This document shows positions 16,139 to 29,611 of a stretch of DNA of 64,000 bases, piece after piece. How positions within the stretch are numbered: the stretch's first letter is position 1; each line of letters opens with the position of its first letter. A program made the position numbers and the translations under genes. A model generated the notes under the pieces. It was not told where the DNA came from. It saw only the letters and a list, made by a program, of their open reading frames with translations, and searched no databases. The stretch spans positions 488,885-552,884 of the forward strand of contig NZ_JACEHK010000001.1 in assembly GCF_025377685.1 (NCBI RefSeq), in the 5' to 3' direction. This DNA is from Anaerobacillus sp. CMMVII. GTDB taxonomy: Bacteria > Bacillota > Bacilli > Bacillales > Anaerobacillaceae.

Positions 16139-17542
16139 TTGGATGCAAGTTGGTTATCGATACTGCCGTTTTTAGTCGTGATTCCAATTGCTATTTTTAC
16201 AAAAGAGGTGCTACCAGGTCTAATCGCTGGATTGATGGTGGGTTGTTACTTAATCTCACCTTCGTTGCTTGGGGGGATGCAGACATTTCTATTTTATGTT
16301 GTTCAAGCACTAATTGACGAGAATAATATTAAGATTGTGGTATTTCTATATTCATTTGCCGGTCTTGTTGGCATGATTAAAGTGACAGGAGGAATTAAGG
16401 GCTTTGTCGAAAAAGCCGCTGAAAAAATCACAACAAAAAAACAGGCGCTCGCTATTACATATATCTCTACACTTGGAACATTTATAGCGCCAACATTTCG
16501 TTTTGTCACGATTACCCCGATCATGAAAGCATTATTAAAGAAAGTGAAGATGTCAACAAAAGAACTTGGATTTGTCATTGAATCTACGGCAACACCGCTG
16601 ATTGTCTTAATTCCAGTTGCAACAGCGTTTGTCGGATATATGGTTTCTGTCATTCAAATTTCAGTTGAAAACGTCGGGGGCGAGATTGAACCGTACTCTT
16701 TATTTATTCAGAGTATCCCCTACAACTTTTTTGCCATTACGATCATTATTGTAGGTATTTACCTGAGTTTCTTTCACCCTTCACACACCGATGCCCCCAC
16801 TGAAATTGAGGAGGAGAAGGAAGAAGAGGATTGGCATGAATGTCACCCAGCTGTTTCCAAAGACTTGCCGACAAAACCTTGGAACTTAATTGTGCCAATT
16901 ATACTTGTGATCAGCTTAACGTTATTTTTAACTTGGTGGGATGGAGCATTACAAGGCTATTCTTTTTTTGATGCGTTTATTAATGCAAATGTGTTGCAAG
17001 CAATGGTTGTTGCCTTGTTAATTACCGTTTTTGTCTCAATCGCCTTTTTTCTTTTTCAGCGGTTTACTTTATCAGGGATCATCAATAGCTTTATCTCTGG
17101 TGGGAATGATTTAATGTCCGTCATTGTCTTATTATCAGTGGTGTGGGGATTGTCCTCAGTCACGGATGACTTAGGCTTTACTGGCTTTGTTACAGCACAT
17201 ACAAACTGGATTCCTGCTAACTTTATCACGCCACTAATGTTTGCCTTTGGGGCTTTAATTTCATATTTCATCGGATCGGCTTGGGGAACGTGGGGTATTC
17301 TAATGCCGTTAGGGGTGTCACTTTCGATTGCTGGTGATGTCTCACTGCCATTGATTATTGGTGCTGTTTTTGCGAGTGGTTCGTTTGGAGCCTTTGCCTC
17401 TCCTTTAAGTGATGATACCAATACGATTGCGAAGATTTTAGGCCTTTCTGTCATGGACTATGCTCGCTTTAAATTGAAACCGGCCCTGATTGCAGCAGGC
17501 ATAACCGTTCTTTTATATACAGGTGCCTCGTTTTTGTTATAG
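16139..17542 (+). CDS. NhaC family Na+/H+ antiporter-like transporter
   Basis: The 467-aa protein has 11-12 hydrophobic segments and a cytoplasmic acidic/His loop (EEEKEEEDWHECHP, about residues 223-237). The conserved regions WGLSSVTDDLGFTGFV, GSAWGTWGILMPLG and ASGSFGAFASPLSDDTNTIAK are typical of the NhaC family, which exchanges Na+ (or an amino-acid pair) for H+ or malate/lactate. TTG at 16139 follows AGTAGGTGAT. The gene lies directly before the hut operon. NhaC paralogues are frequent in alkaliphilic Bacillaceae, and some are amine or histidine exchangers, so a role in histidine uptake (this operon lacks hutM) is conceivable but only inferred. Confidence 0.8.
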   Translation: MDASWLSILPFLVVIPIAIFTKEVLPGLIAGLMVGCYLISPSLLGGMQTFLFYVVQALIDENNIKIVVFLYSFAGLVGMIKVTGGIKGFVEKAAEKITTKKQALAITYISTLGTFIAPTFRFVTITPIMKALLKKVKMSTKELGFVIESTATPLIVLIPVATAFVGYMVSVIQISVENVGGEIEPYSLFIQSIPYNFFAITIIIVGIYLSFFHPSHTDAPTEIEEEKEEEDWHECHPAVSKDLPTKPWNLIVPIILVISLTLFLTWWDGALQGYSFFDAFINANVLQAMVVALLITVFVSIAFFLFQRFTLSGIINSFISGGNDLMSVIVLLSVVWGLSSVTDDLGFTGFVTAHTNWIPANFITPLMFAFGALISYFIGSAWGTWGILMPLGVSLSIAGDVSLPLIIGAVFASGSFGAFASPLSDDTNTIAKILGLSVMDYARFKLKPALIAAGITVLLYTGASFLL

Positions 17543-17565
17543 ATCTCAAATTTGGAAACGTAAGG

Positions 17566-17597
17566 ACCCTCGCTTCTTTTTAAGACGGGGGTTTTTA
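17566..17597 (+). terminator. Intrinsic terminator
   Basis: ACCCTCG (17566-17572) pairs with CGGGGGT (17586-17592, one G-T), followed by TTTTT. It ends the nhaC-like gene. Confidence 0.65.
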
Positions 17598-17652
17598 TCT
17601 TCTATGTTGAATTGTAGGAATGAATCAAACTTAAAATAGTACGAATATTCAA

Positions 17653-17681
17653 TTGACTTTACATTATGAAACGCTTACAAT
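17653..17681 (+). promoter_or_regulatory. hut promoter (sigma-A) with cre-like site
   Basis: TTGACT (17653-17658), 17-bp spacer, TACAAT (17676-17681): a good sigma-A promoter 66 bp before hutP. TGAAACGCTTACA at 17667-17679 overlaps the -10 and equals a consensus CcpA cre box (TGWAARCGYTWNCW) with one A missing. Restoring that A would give TGAAAACGCTTACA. In B. subtilis the hut operon is under CcpA control, so the site is likely functional. Confidence 0.6.
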
Positions 17682-17746
17682 TAATGTTAAAGTTACTAGT
17701 TTTTTAGACTTTAGACACTTTAGACAAATGAGAGAGTTGTTACGAT

Positions 17747-18196
17747 ATGACATCATTTAGTAAAGACCGACGTATTGGCAGATTAGCTATGTTACTTTTA
17801 CTTAGTGACCAGGACCAAGCGGAGCAGCAGAAGTTTATTAGTGAGTTAGGCTGGAAAGGCTGTACTGGAAAGGTTGGTTCAATGGAAGCGCACAAGGTTG
17901 TCGCTGCAATTGAAACAGCTGCGAAGAAAAATGGCGTCATTAAAACAGATGTATACCGTGAATCACATGCCTTGTACCATGCAATTATGGAAGCGTTAAG
18001 CGGAGTTACGAGGGGACAGGTTCAAATTGGCTCTGTGTTACGAACCGTAGGGCTAAGCTTCTCAATTTTACGAGGTAATCCTTATGAAAATGAGGATGAA
18101 GGTGACTGGCTTGCAGTATGCCTTTACGGCACAATTGGCGCACCAGTAAAAGGCTCGGAGCATGAAACGGTTGGTTTAGGAATCAACCATATCTAA
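17747..18196 (+). CDS. hutP: HutP, histidine-responsive RNA-binding antiterminator
   Basis: The 149-aa protein matches HutP over its length ([84 protein letters not shown]). HutP is a hexamer that, with L-histidine and Mg2+, binds UAG-rich RNA and prevents the terminator between hutP and hutH from forming. Metal-binding His residues of the family appear in the ESHALYHA segment and at the C-terminus. It is first in a five-gene operon, and its target terminator is clearly present downstream. Confidence 0.95.
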   Translation: MTSFSKDRRIGRLAMLLLLSDQDQAEQQKFISELGWKGCTGKVGSMEAHKVVAAIETAAKKNGVIKTDVYRESHALYHAIMEALSGVTRGQVQIGSVLRTVGLSFSILRGNPYENEDEGDWLAVCLYGTIGAPVKGSEHETVGLGINHI

Positions 18197-18212
18197 ATTA
18201 TATATTTGCCCA

Positions 18213-18281
18213 TAGTAAATTAGTTATTTAGGGGGCTATATCAGTGAAATCAGCGTGATTTCCTTGATATAGTCCCTTTTC
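18213..18281 (+). promoter_or_regulatory. HutP-controlled terminator/antiterminator
   Basis: Three TAG triplets at 18213, 18221 and 18229, each separated by exactly five bases, lead into a long hairpin. The outer stem is GGGGCTATATCA (18232-18243) with TGATATAGTCCC (18265-18276). The inner stem is GAAATCA/TGATTTC. A T4 run follows. HutP binds spaced NAG/UAG triplets and blocks such a terminator when histidine is present. The B. subtilis spacing I recall is four bases, so the five-base period is a difference worth noting. Confidence 0.8.
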
Positions 18282-18317
18282 TATTGTGACTTTAGTTTGA
18301 TAAAGGGGAGAAGTAGG

Positions 18318-19826
18318 ATGGTTACATTAACGGGTCAAACATTAACATTTTCCGAAATTGAACAAATTCTTTTTGGAGGTGCAAAGGTTAAGCCTTCCGA
18401 TGAGAGTATCGAAAAAGTTAAAGCAAGCCGAAAAGCAGTGGAAAAAATTGTTCAAGAAGAAAAAGTTGTGTATGGCATTACTACAGGGTTCGGTAAATTC
18501 AGTGATGTCTTTATCGATAAAGAGCATGTTGAAGCTCTCCAACTAAATCTGATTTACTCGCATGCTTGTGGTGTTGGTGATCCATTTCCGGAGGTTGTCT
18601 CAAGAGCAATGGTCCTTCTCCGGGCAAACGCACTTTTAAAAGGGTTTTCAGGTGTTCGCCCAATCGTCATTGAACAGTTATTAAAATTAGTCAATGCTCA
18701 TATACATCCTATCATTCCGCAGCAAGGCTCGCTTGGTGCGAGTGGTGATCTCGCGCCATTATCACATTTAGCACTTGTATTGATTGGTGAGGGAGAAGTG
18801 TTTTATAAAGGTGAAAAAACAACTGCGATGAAGGCGTTAACAAGTGAAGGGATTTTTCCTATTACACTCACAGCGAAAGAAGGTTTGGCGCTTATCAATG
18901 GTACTCAAGCAATGACTGCGATGGGGGTAGTTGCCTACTTAGAAGCAGAAAAAATCGCTCGACAATCAGAGCTTATTGCTTCGTTAACCATGGAAGGTTT
19001 GCAAGGGATTATTGATGCATTTGATGAAAACATTCATCTTGCTCGTGGCTACCAAGAGCAAGTCGACGTTGCTAAACGAATTCGTACGTATTTGGCTGAC
19101 AGTAAACTAACGACGAGACAAGGAGAAATTCGTGTTCAAGATGCGTATTCACTGCGCTGTATTCCTCAAGTACACGGGGCTACGTGGCAAACATTAAATT
19201 ATGTAAAGGAAAAATTAGAAATCGAAATGAATGCAGCTACAGACAATCCGTTAATTTTTGATAATGGTGAAAAAGTAATTTCAGGTGGAAACTTCCATGG
19301 TCAACCAATTGCCTTTGCCATGGACTTCATAAAGATAGCGATGGCTGAGCTTGCCAATATTTCAGAGCGAAGGATTGAAAGACTCGTAAATCCACAATTA
19401 AATGATTTGCCGCCATTTTTAAGTCCAGAGCCAGGTCTTCAATCAGGGGCAATGATTATGCAATATGTAGCAGCCGCCTTAGTTTCAGAGAATAAAACAC
19501 TCGCACACCCTGCAAGTGTAGATTCGATCCCGTCTTCAGCAAACCAGGAGGATCATGTAAGTATGGGAACGATAGGTTCTCGCCATGCCTATCAAATTAT
19601 TACCAATGTCCGCCGTGTACTAGCTATCGAAGCGATTTGTGCCATGCAAGCTTGTGAAATTCGTGGTGTCGAAAAAATGGCCTCCGCAACTAAGCAATTT
19701 CTAGATGAAGGACGAAAAGTTGTACCGTTTATAACGGCTGATCGCATATTTGCAAAGGATATTGAATCCTTAACTGCTTCGTTAAAAGAGCAGTTTTCGG
19801 AATTTATGAATTTCATTAAAATTTAA
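18318..19826 (+). CDS. hutH: Histidine ammonia-lyase
   Basis: A 502-aa enzyme that deaminates L-histidine to urocanate. It carries the Ala141-Ser142-Gly143 tripeptide in [12 protein letters not shown], which cyclises to the MIO electrophile, plus [12 protein letters not shown] and [10 protein letters not shown], all conserved in HutH. Length matches the family (about 505 aa). I chose ATG 18318 because GGGGAGAAGTAGG lies just before it; the frame is open a little further upstream. Expression requires HutP-mediated readthrough of the preceding terminator. Confidence 0.95.
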   Translation: MVTLTGQTLTFSEIEQILFGGAKVKPSDESIEKVKASRKAVEKIVQEEKVVYGITTGFGKFSDVFIDKEHVEALQLNLIYSHACGVGDPFPEVVSRAMVLLRANALLKGFSGVRPIVIEQLLKLVNAHIHPIIPQQGSLGASGDLAPLSHLALVLIGEGEVFYKGEKTTAMKALTSEGIFPITLTAKEGLALINGTQAMTAMGVVAYLEAEKIARQSELIASLTMEGLQGIIDAFDENIHLARGYQEQVDVAKRIRTYLADSKLTTRQGEIRVQDAYSLRCIPQVHGATWQTLNYVKEKLEIEMNAATDNPLIFDNGEKVISGGNFHGQPIAFAMDFIKIAMAELANISERRIERLVNPQLNDLPPFLSPEPGLQSGAMIMQYVAAALVSENKTLAHPASVDSIPSSANQEDHVSMGTIGSRHAYQIITNVRRVLAIEAICAMQACEIRGVEKMASATKQFLDEGRKVVPFITADRIFAKDIESLTASLKEQFSEFMNFIKI

Positions 19827-19911
19827 TAGCTGAGGATTATAGATACTTGAAATTCATCTAAACTATGAAACTATTGACCAAATTTTAAAAAAAAAAGAGG
19901 AAGTGGCATAA

Positions 19912-23787
<3,876 letters not shown>

Positions 23788-23792
23788 TGACC

Positions 23793-23826
23793 AAAGAGAC
23801 AGTGCGTAATGATACGCCTGTCTTTT
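23793..23826 (+). terminator. Intrinsic terminator of the hut operon
   Basis: AGACAG and TGCGTA pair with TACGC and CTGTCT around an ATGA loop, followed by TTTTTG. Confidence 0.75.
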
Positions 23827-23959
23827 TGTGTTTTAAGTACTGTCGAAGTTTTCAGAAAAATATTACAAAAATCCACAAAAAACGACAAGTATCGAGTATA
23901 ATAAAGTAACATTAAGTTATTTAGTACATAATTTGCCATCACGATTGGAGATCTAGAGA

Positions 23960-26300
23960 GTGAATATAAAATCGATTAGAAGTCAGATGCTCATATATTT
24001 ATTAGGTGGTATGCTTATTTTATTTGGCCTTTTAATCTATGCCGTCAATCAAGAGTTAAATAAATTACCAGAACATATGATGGTTCAATATCAAGAAATT
24101 ACCAATGCTAGAGCGGATGAAGTTAATAAAGAACTTGAGAAGTTTGCTCAAGAGATTAAGATGATTTCACAGTCTCCAATTGTTAGGTCGATGGATCTGG
24201 AAAAAATCCAGGCGTATTTACCAAATCTAGTTATCGAAGGACAGCATCGAAACATGACAATCGCTACACTTGATGGGCATGGCTGGACAACCTTTGGTAG
24301 TTTTATCGATATAAGTGAACAGGAGCAATTTGTAAAATTATCAAAGAAGGACAACAATCGTGGATCTCACAACCGTTTCTAAGCCCTTATGCAGAAGCTC
24401 AAATACCAATTGTCATTATTTCTCATGAAGTAAGAAGAGATGAAGGGTTAGTTGGTTTAGTCAATATTGTGATCGAAAATACCTTCTTAAATAGTGTTGC
24501 CAAATCAATAAACCTTGGAAAAACGGGCTACGCTTGGATTGTTGATCAAGATGGAAGAGTTGTTGCCCATCCGGACAACACGATTGGAGAGAACCGACAT
24601 ATAACTGAACTAGTTCCAATTAATCAAGAGAACATTGCTGCCTTTAACAAAGAAGATAGTATAGGTTGGTTAGAACTGGAGTCCAATTTAGGTGAACAAA
24701 CGTTTATTTTTTACAAAGGGATTGAAGGCTCCCCGGGATGGACGTTATTACTTTCAATTAACAAAGAAGAGGTACTAGGAGAATTAAGTAGTGCCCGTGT
24801 GAAAATTATTTTGTTTTTTATCATGGGACTTATTTTAATGAGTATCTTTGCTTTTTATTATGCAACGACAATTTCCAAACCGATTTTAGAACTCAAAAAG
24901 GTGTTTGAAAAAGCGGAAACAGGAGATTTGAATGTTGTTGCTGATGTCAGAGTGAAAAATGAAGTAGGGGCAGCTGCCAAGAGCTTTAATCAAATGCTGA
25001 GGCAAATAAAAAGTTGACTTATTATGACTCATTAACGAATTTATACAATCTAAATGGGTTTTTAGTAGATTTACCTCAACGGGCGATCCAACTTCGGAAA
25101 AAATATCCTGTCATCGCGATCGCAGTGATCTCCATTGATGACTTTAAGAGGATTAATAGCATCAGTGGCTACATCGGAGGAAATCTAGTCCTTCAAAAGT
25201 TAGCTGATCAGCTTTCTCAATTTATTGAAAAGGAGGAAGGGATTGGTCGCTATTTTGGCGATGAGTTTATCTTACTCCTAAAGGAAGAGTCGCTAGAGAA
25301 ACTAGAGGAACGAATTAAGTTGCTTTGGGAACAGTGTAGTACGGAGATGATCATTAACGATCAGGAATATCGCTTAAAAATCTCGATTGGGGTCGCCATA
25401 ACGAATAGTTCACTAATTAAAGTTGAGGAAATCGTCAATCAAGCCAATATTGCCAAGGTTCAAGCGAAAAAACAAGGTGGTAATCGCTATCAGTATTACG
25501 ATATAAACGTGAATGAAGTGATTAAGATGGAGCAAAAGATCGAAAATGCTCTCTACCATGCGATCACGAAAAATGAGTTATACCTCGTTTTTCAACCGAT
25601 AGTTAATCTGAAAACGAACTCGATCATAGGTTCAGAGGCGCTAATTAGATGGAACAATAAACAATTTAGCAAAGTATCACCACTGAAAATTATTGAAGTA
25701 GCAGAACAATCGGGAATGATTGTAGATATCGGAAAATGGGTGCTCAGCGAAGCCTTAAAACAAAACAAACGTTGGCATGATTTAGGCTACAACAACATGT
25801 TTGTATCTGTGAATATTTCAGCGATACAATTTGAACAACCAAATTTTTTGGATATGTTAAAAGCCATTTTAGAAGAAACAGCGATGGCTCCACAGTTTCT
25901 TGAGCTTGAGGTTACTGAAACGAATGCGATGACAATGGTCGAAGAAAAGCTTGAAAAAATGAGCAAGCTAAAGGAAATGGGGATTCGTATTGCCATTGAT
26001 GACTTTGGGACAGGCTACTCTTCGTTAGCTTATTTTACAAGATTTCCAATAAATACCCTTAAAATCGATCGCTCTTTTGTCAATGAAATCTACAAAGACG
26101 AAAATGCAAAAACGATTATTACGACGATCATAAACATGGCGAAAACCATCAATATTGCAACGACTGCCGAAGGAGTCGAGACGATAGAGCAAGTCAAATT
26201 TTTAGAAGAGCAAGGCTGCGACAAAATCCAAGGGTACTTAATCAGTAGACCTGTAAATCCAAATCAAATTGAAGAACTTTTACTTCGGGAAGCCAAATAA
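23960..26300 (+). pseudogene. Cache-HAMP-GGDEF-EAL membrane signalling protein, two frameshifts
   Basis: One gene is split into three frames. Restoring one base near 24345-24355 and one in the AAAAA run near 25010 gives 781 codons. Order: TM helix (about 9-27), an extracytoplasmic dCache-type sensor (up to ~285, with GKTGYAWIVDQDGRVVAHP), a second TM, a HAMP-like linker (ISKPILELKKVFEKAETGDLN), a GGDEF domain and an EAL domain. The GGDEF motif is degenerate (YFGDEF). The EAL domain keeps SEALIRW, DDFGTGYSSLAYF and AEGVETIEQV, so it is most likely a cyclic-di-GMP phosphodiesterase whose GGDEF part is regulatory. It precedes a diguanylate cyclase gene. Confidence 0.8.
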
Positions 26301-26301
26301 G

Positions 26302-26346
26302 CAAAGGTCAGCATCACATGAAAAGTAGTGGAGCTGACTTTTGTGA
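26302..26346 (+). terminator. Probable terminator
   Basis: CAAAGGTCAGC (26302-26312) pairs with GCTGACTTTTG (26333-26343) around a 20-nt loop, just after the EAL gene. Confidence 0.55.
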
Positions 26347-26565
26347 CTATATGAAAGAGACGACAATTAAGTATTGATTTTACCAGTGGTTTTCATGTAT
26401 AAGGCTTAATAATAAAGGTAAATTAATAATTAAAAATTGCTTGCGTAACGTGTTTTTTTGGAAAATCCAAAAAAAAATAACTAAATAGTTTAAAAGTTTA
26501 GTATAATTACTTAAAATAGATAGGTAGGTTATTTTTACAGTTTTAAAGTAAGTGGAGGGAAAACT

Positions 26566-28791
26566 TTGAAGGCGATAATAGAAGAATATGAGCCCTTACT
26601 CCTTAACTGTTGCGGTTCGGAAGAGAAAATCCGTATCCTAAACCAACTTTCGGAAGACCTTGAACGTAGAAAGCCCCTTCATTCCTTAGCTTTATCTAGG
26701 AAGGCTTATGAAATGGCATCATTGCTAGATGGGAATGAGAAAGGTGTAGTAAAGAGTCTTTTACACATAGGAAGAAGCTTGTGGTTAACAGGAGATTTAG
26801 AACAAGCATTAGAAGAACTAATTGAGGGATTAAAAAGAGTTCAGAAAATAAATGAAAATGAATATGAGGTTGAATTCCTTAATGCTCTCGGCAACGTTAA
26901 CATTTATTTAAAAATATACGATAAGGCTCTTGAATATTATGGTCAAGCTTTAAACTTAGCAACCGCTATTAAGTACGATAGATTAATTGCTGGACTATTA
27001 AATAATATCGGTGAAATCCACTATCGACTTCAAGATTATACGATTTCATTAAAGTATTATGAAGAAAGCCTCAAAAAGTTTGAAAAGCAGAATGAACTTA
27101 TGCAAATGACTGTCCCGCTAATCAATTTAGGGGCTGTCTATTTTGCTTTAGATAATTATGTCGAATCCCAAAAGTATCTAGAAAAAAGTTTACTCATTAG
27201 TAATCAGGAAAAGGATGGGCTTGGACAAGTAGGTTCTTTGCACTTTCTTGGAAAGCTGGCTTATAAAAAGGGAAACCTAGAGGACGCTATCAGTTGTTTT
27301 GAGCAATGCTTAGAAATCAATCGCGAAGTTGGTGATGTTTTTCTAGAGGTAGAGCTTTATATTGATTATTTTCATGTAGTAAAAGATCTAAAACAGAATG
27401 ACATTGGAATTTCATATTTACGTAGAGGCCTAGAACTGGCTGAAAAAATTAAAGCAAAGGACTTTGTTTCTCAAATTAGTTCCTTATTAGCTAGTATCTA
27501 TGAAAGCATGGGCGACGTAGAGGAAACAATTTTCTATTATAAAAAGTTCCATGACCAAACAAAAGAGGTTACCAACCTTGAACAGGAAAGTAAGTTAAGA
27601 GGGATTGCGATTCAACTAAAGGCTGAGGAATCCCAAAGGAAAAACAAAGCTTTTGAAATCTTGACTGAGAAACTTGAGCAAAAAACCCATGAATTGTCTC
27701 GATCTTACACCCAAATGAAAATCATTAGCGAAATTGGGCGTAGTATTACAGCAACCCTAGACGTGAACAAGGTTTTTAGACGCATTTATGAGAATATTAA
27801 TAGCTTAATGGATGCAACTGTTTTAGGAATTGGCATGTACAATAAACAAAGAGACGCCATTGAATATAAGCTCTACATTGAAGAAGGCGAAAATGCACCT
27901 AATTTTGATATTCCCTTAAGTAGTAAATCGAGCTGGGCTGTCTGGTGTTTCAAGAATAAGCAAGAAATCATGGTAAATGACACAGAACAAGAATACCCAA
28001 AGTATTTAGAAGGACTAAAAAGTACGTTTGGAACTGTAAGACCTTCAGTCATTTTTTGCCCACTGATTTTAGAAGGGGAAATCATCGGGGTTGTAACAGT
28101 TCAGAGTAAAGAAAAAAATGCTTATGATCAGCATGCTCTCGAGTCTATTCGAGCTCTGGTTTCTTATATCGTTATTGCGATAAATAATGCAGAAAAATCC
28201 GAGAAGCTCGCTGAAGAAGTTGCTATTCGAAAGCGATCAGAGTTAGAGCTTGTCAAACTAAACAATAAGCTTGTGAAGCTTTCAGAGCAAGATGGCTTAA
28301 CGGAAATTGCAAACCGAAGAAGATTTGATCAACTGTATATCGAGGAGTGGGAAAGAGCGCGAAGAGACCAACTGCCGCTTTCTGTCATTCTCATCGATGT
28401 CGACCAATTCAAGGAATATAACGATCACTATGGGCACCAAGAAGGGGATCGGGTACTTTGCCGAGTAGCCAAGACTCTAAAAAAGGTCCCAAAACGTAAA
28501 ACCGATTTTGTTGCTAGATATGGTGGAGATGAATTCGTTGCTGTTATACCTAACACAGATATCGATGGAGCTATCAGAGTAGGAAGTAATATGATCAATA
28601 ATATTACTTCCTTACAAATTGGTCATGAATATTCCCAGGTGGCAAATCATATTACGTTAACGGTTGGAGCAGCTACAATTACGCCGCAACTGGGCATGGA
28701 TCGTGAAGAATTACTACGCATGGCGGATAAAGCGTTATACCGAGCAAAGGATAAGGGGCGTAATCGCGTCGAACACTTTGCTAGAAAATAG
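26566..28791 (+). CDS. TPR-GAF-GGDEF diguanylate cyclase
   Basis: The 741-aa cytoplasmic protein starts at TTG behind GTGGAGGG. The N-terminal ~350 residues are tetratricopeptide repeats (IGRSLWLTGDLEQALEEL, LNNIGEIHYRLQDYTISLKYY, and so on). A coiled-coil linker (about 345-385), a GAF domain (about 400-545) and a GGDEF domain (about 575-735) follow. The GGDEF motif is intact (RYGGDEF near 650-656) and is preceded five residues earlier by RKTD, an allosteric I-site. So it should make cyclic-di-GMP with product inhibition. TPR input suggests control by a partner protein or peptide. It is adjacent to an EAL gene; the two probably balance the same signal. Confidence 0.88.
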   Translation: MKAIIEEYEPLLLNCCGSEEKIRILNQLSEDLERRKPLHSLALSRKAYEMASLLDGNEKGVVKSLLHIGRSLWLTGDLEQALEELIEGLKRVQKINENEYEVEFLNALGNVNIYLKIYDKALEYYGQALNLATAIKYDRLIAGLLNNIGEIHYRLQDYTISLKYYEESLKKFEKQNELMQMTVPLINLGAVYFALDNYVESQKYLEKSLLISNQEKDGLGQVGSLHFLGKLAYKKGNLEDAISCFEQCLEINREVGDVFLEVELYIDYFHVVKDLKQNDIGISYLRRGLELAEKIKAKDFVSQISSLLASIYESMGDVEETIFYYKKFHDQTKEVTNLEQESKLRGIAIQLKAEESQRKNKAFEILTEKLEQKTHELSRSYTQMKIISEIGRSITATLDVNKVFRRIYENINSLMDATVLGIGMYNKQRDAIEYKLYIEEGENAPNFDIPLSSKSSWAVWCFKNKQEIMVNDTEQEYPKYLEGLKSTFGTVRPSVIFCPLILEGEIIGVVTVQSKEKNAYDQHALESIRALVSYIVIAINNAEKSEKLAEEVAIRKRSELELVKLNNKLVKLSEQDGLTEIANRRRFDQLYIEEWERARRDQLPLSVILIDVDQFKEYNDHYGHQEGDRVLCRVAKTLKKVPKRKTDFVARYGGDEFVAVIPNTDIDGAIRVGSNMINNITSLQIGHEYSQVANHITLTVGAATITPQLGMDREELLRMADKALYRAKDKGRNRVEHFARK

Positions 28792-28816
28792 TGGGTATAA
28801 ATATTATAGGTAGACC

Positions 28817-28851
28817 AGAGTGCGAATCAGGAGATTCGTACTCTTTTTTTG
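28817..28851 (+). terminator. Intrinsic terminator
   Basis: AGAGTGCGAATC (28817-28828) pairs with GATTCGTACTCT (28833-28844) and runs into T7. Confidence 0.8.
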
Positions 28852-28946
28852 TAGATTGTCACGTATAAGATTCCTATGAACATTTATCACCTTAAAATGT
28901 AAAAACCTAGTAATCATTGCTATTAACAGTAAATTAGCATTATAAA

Positions 28947-28979
28947 AAGCAAGGGAATTGGTAATTCCTTTGCTTTTTG
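28947..28979. terminator. Second hairpin in gap, terminator-like
   Basis: AAAGCAAGGGAATT pairs with AATTCCTTTGCTTT over a short loop (one bulge). No gene lies between this and the previous terminator, so it may be a remnant or a backup terminator. Confidence 0.45.
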
Positions 28980-29070
28980 TTCTCTATGCAATTTGGTGAT
29001 TATTATGATAGTTATTAAGGTTTATTGGATATATATGTTAATATATTAGTGTAAACTACATTGTCTTTGT

Positions 29071-29262
29071 GAAAGGCTGTTTTCGTAAACTTTGTTGCTT
29101 TTAGGTCGTCTTTTGAGAATAAATAAGCTTTTTGGGACAAATTTATTTGTCCCAATGGCTTATTTATTCTCAAAAGCTTCACGCAAAGCGTGAAGAACCA
29201 AGCATTCGCTTGGTTACGACCTAAAAGCAAATAGCAACAATCTTTTAGAAAAGAACGTTGTG
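29071..29262. repeat. MITE-like element with perfect cloverleaf core
   Basis: The core, 29095-29230, folds so that every helix abuts the next. The outer stem is 15 bp (29095-29109 with 29216-29230). Arm 1 is 19 bp (29110-29128 with 29158-29176) topped by an 11-bp hairpin (TTGGGACAAAT/ATTTGTCCCAA). Arm 2 is 8 bp (CTTCACGC/GCGTGAAG) and arm 3 is 8 bp (AACCAAGC/GCTTGGTT). There are no unpaired bases at the four-way junction. The left flank GGCTGTTTTCGTAAACTTTGTTGC and right flank GCAACAATCTTTTAGAAAAG are family-specific ends also seen near 63.4 kb. No protein is encoded. It fills most of the 580-bp gap after the cyclase gene. Confidence 0.75.
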
Positions 29263-29371
29263 AATAGATGTACTTACACTAACGAAGCAGAAGAGTTGAA
29301 CAATTAAGTATCGAAAATAGTAAACCCATTGAAGAGTTGGGGAGTTTCCCTATAAAAGAGGAGGAATGTTT

Positions 29372-29536
29372 ATGGCTCAAGAAATGTTTTTAATTATTTT
29401 TATTTTGTTAATGTTTGTTGGTATAGTTGGCGGAGTAATACTAATCTTCTTTTGGATGAAAAGCAGTTATAGAAAAAAAGATTTAAAAATCAAAGAGCTT
29501 CAAAAAGAAATTGAGGAATTAAAAGGAAAGAAATAA
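29372..29536 (+). CDS. Small TM-plus-coiled-coil protein (54 aa)
   Basis: ATG at 29372 follows AGAGGAGGAATG. The product has one transmembrane helix (about residues 5-29) and a charged C-terminal heptad helix (KKDLKIKELQKEIEELKGKK). This is the plan of small membrane-tethered coiled-coil proteins; no family is named. It is followed by another membrane protein gene with its own ribosome binding site. Confidence 0.6.
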   Translation: MAQEMFLIIFILLMFVGIVGGVILIFFWMKSSYRKKDLKIKELQKEIEELKGKK

Positions 29537-29611
29537 TTCCGAAATAGGAATGCCAGTTCGTTAATTGAAAAAGGCACAGAGTTTTTGTGGGTAATTTTAG
29601 GGAGGGATTTA

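Noticed and set aside
29095-29230. A tRNA or tRNA-like gene
   Set aside because: The cloverleaf has arms of 8-19 bp, no T-loop, no anticodon loop and no CCA-end geometry; total length is too great.
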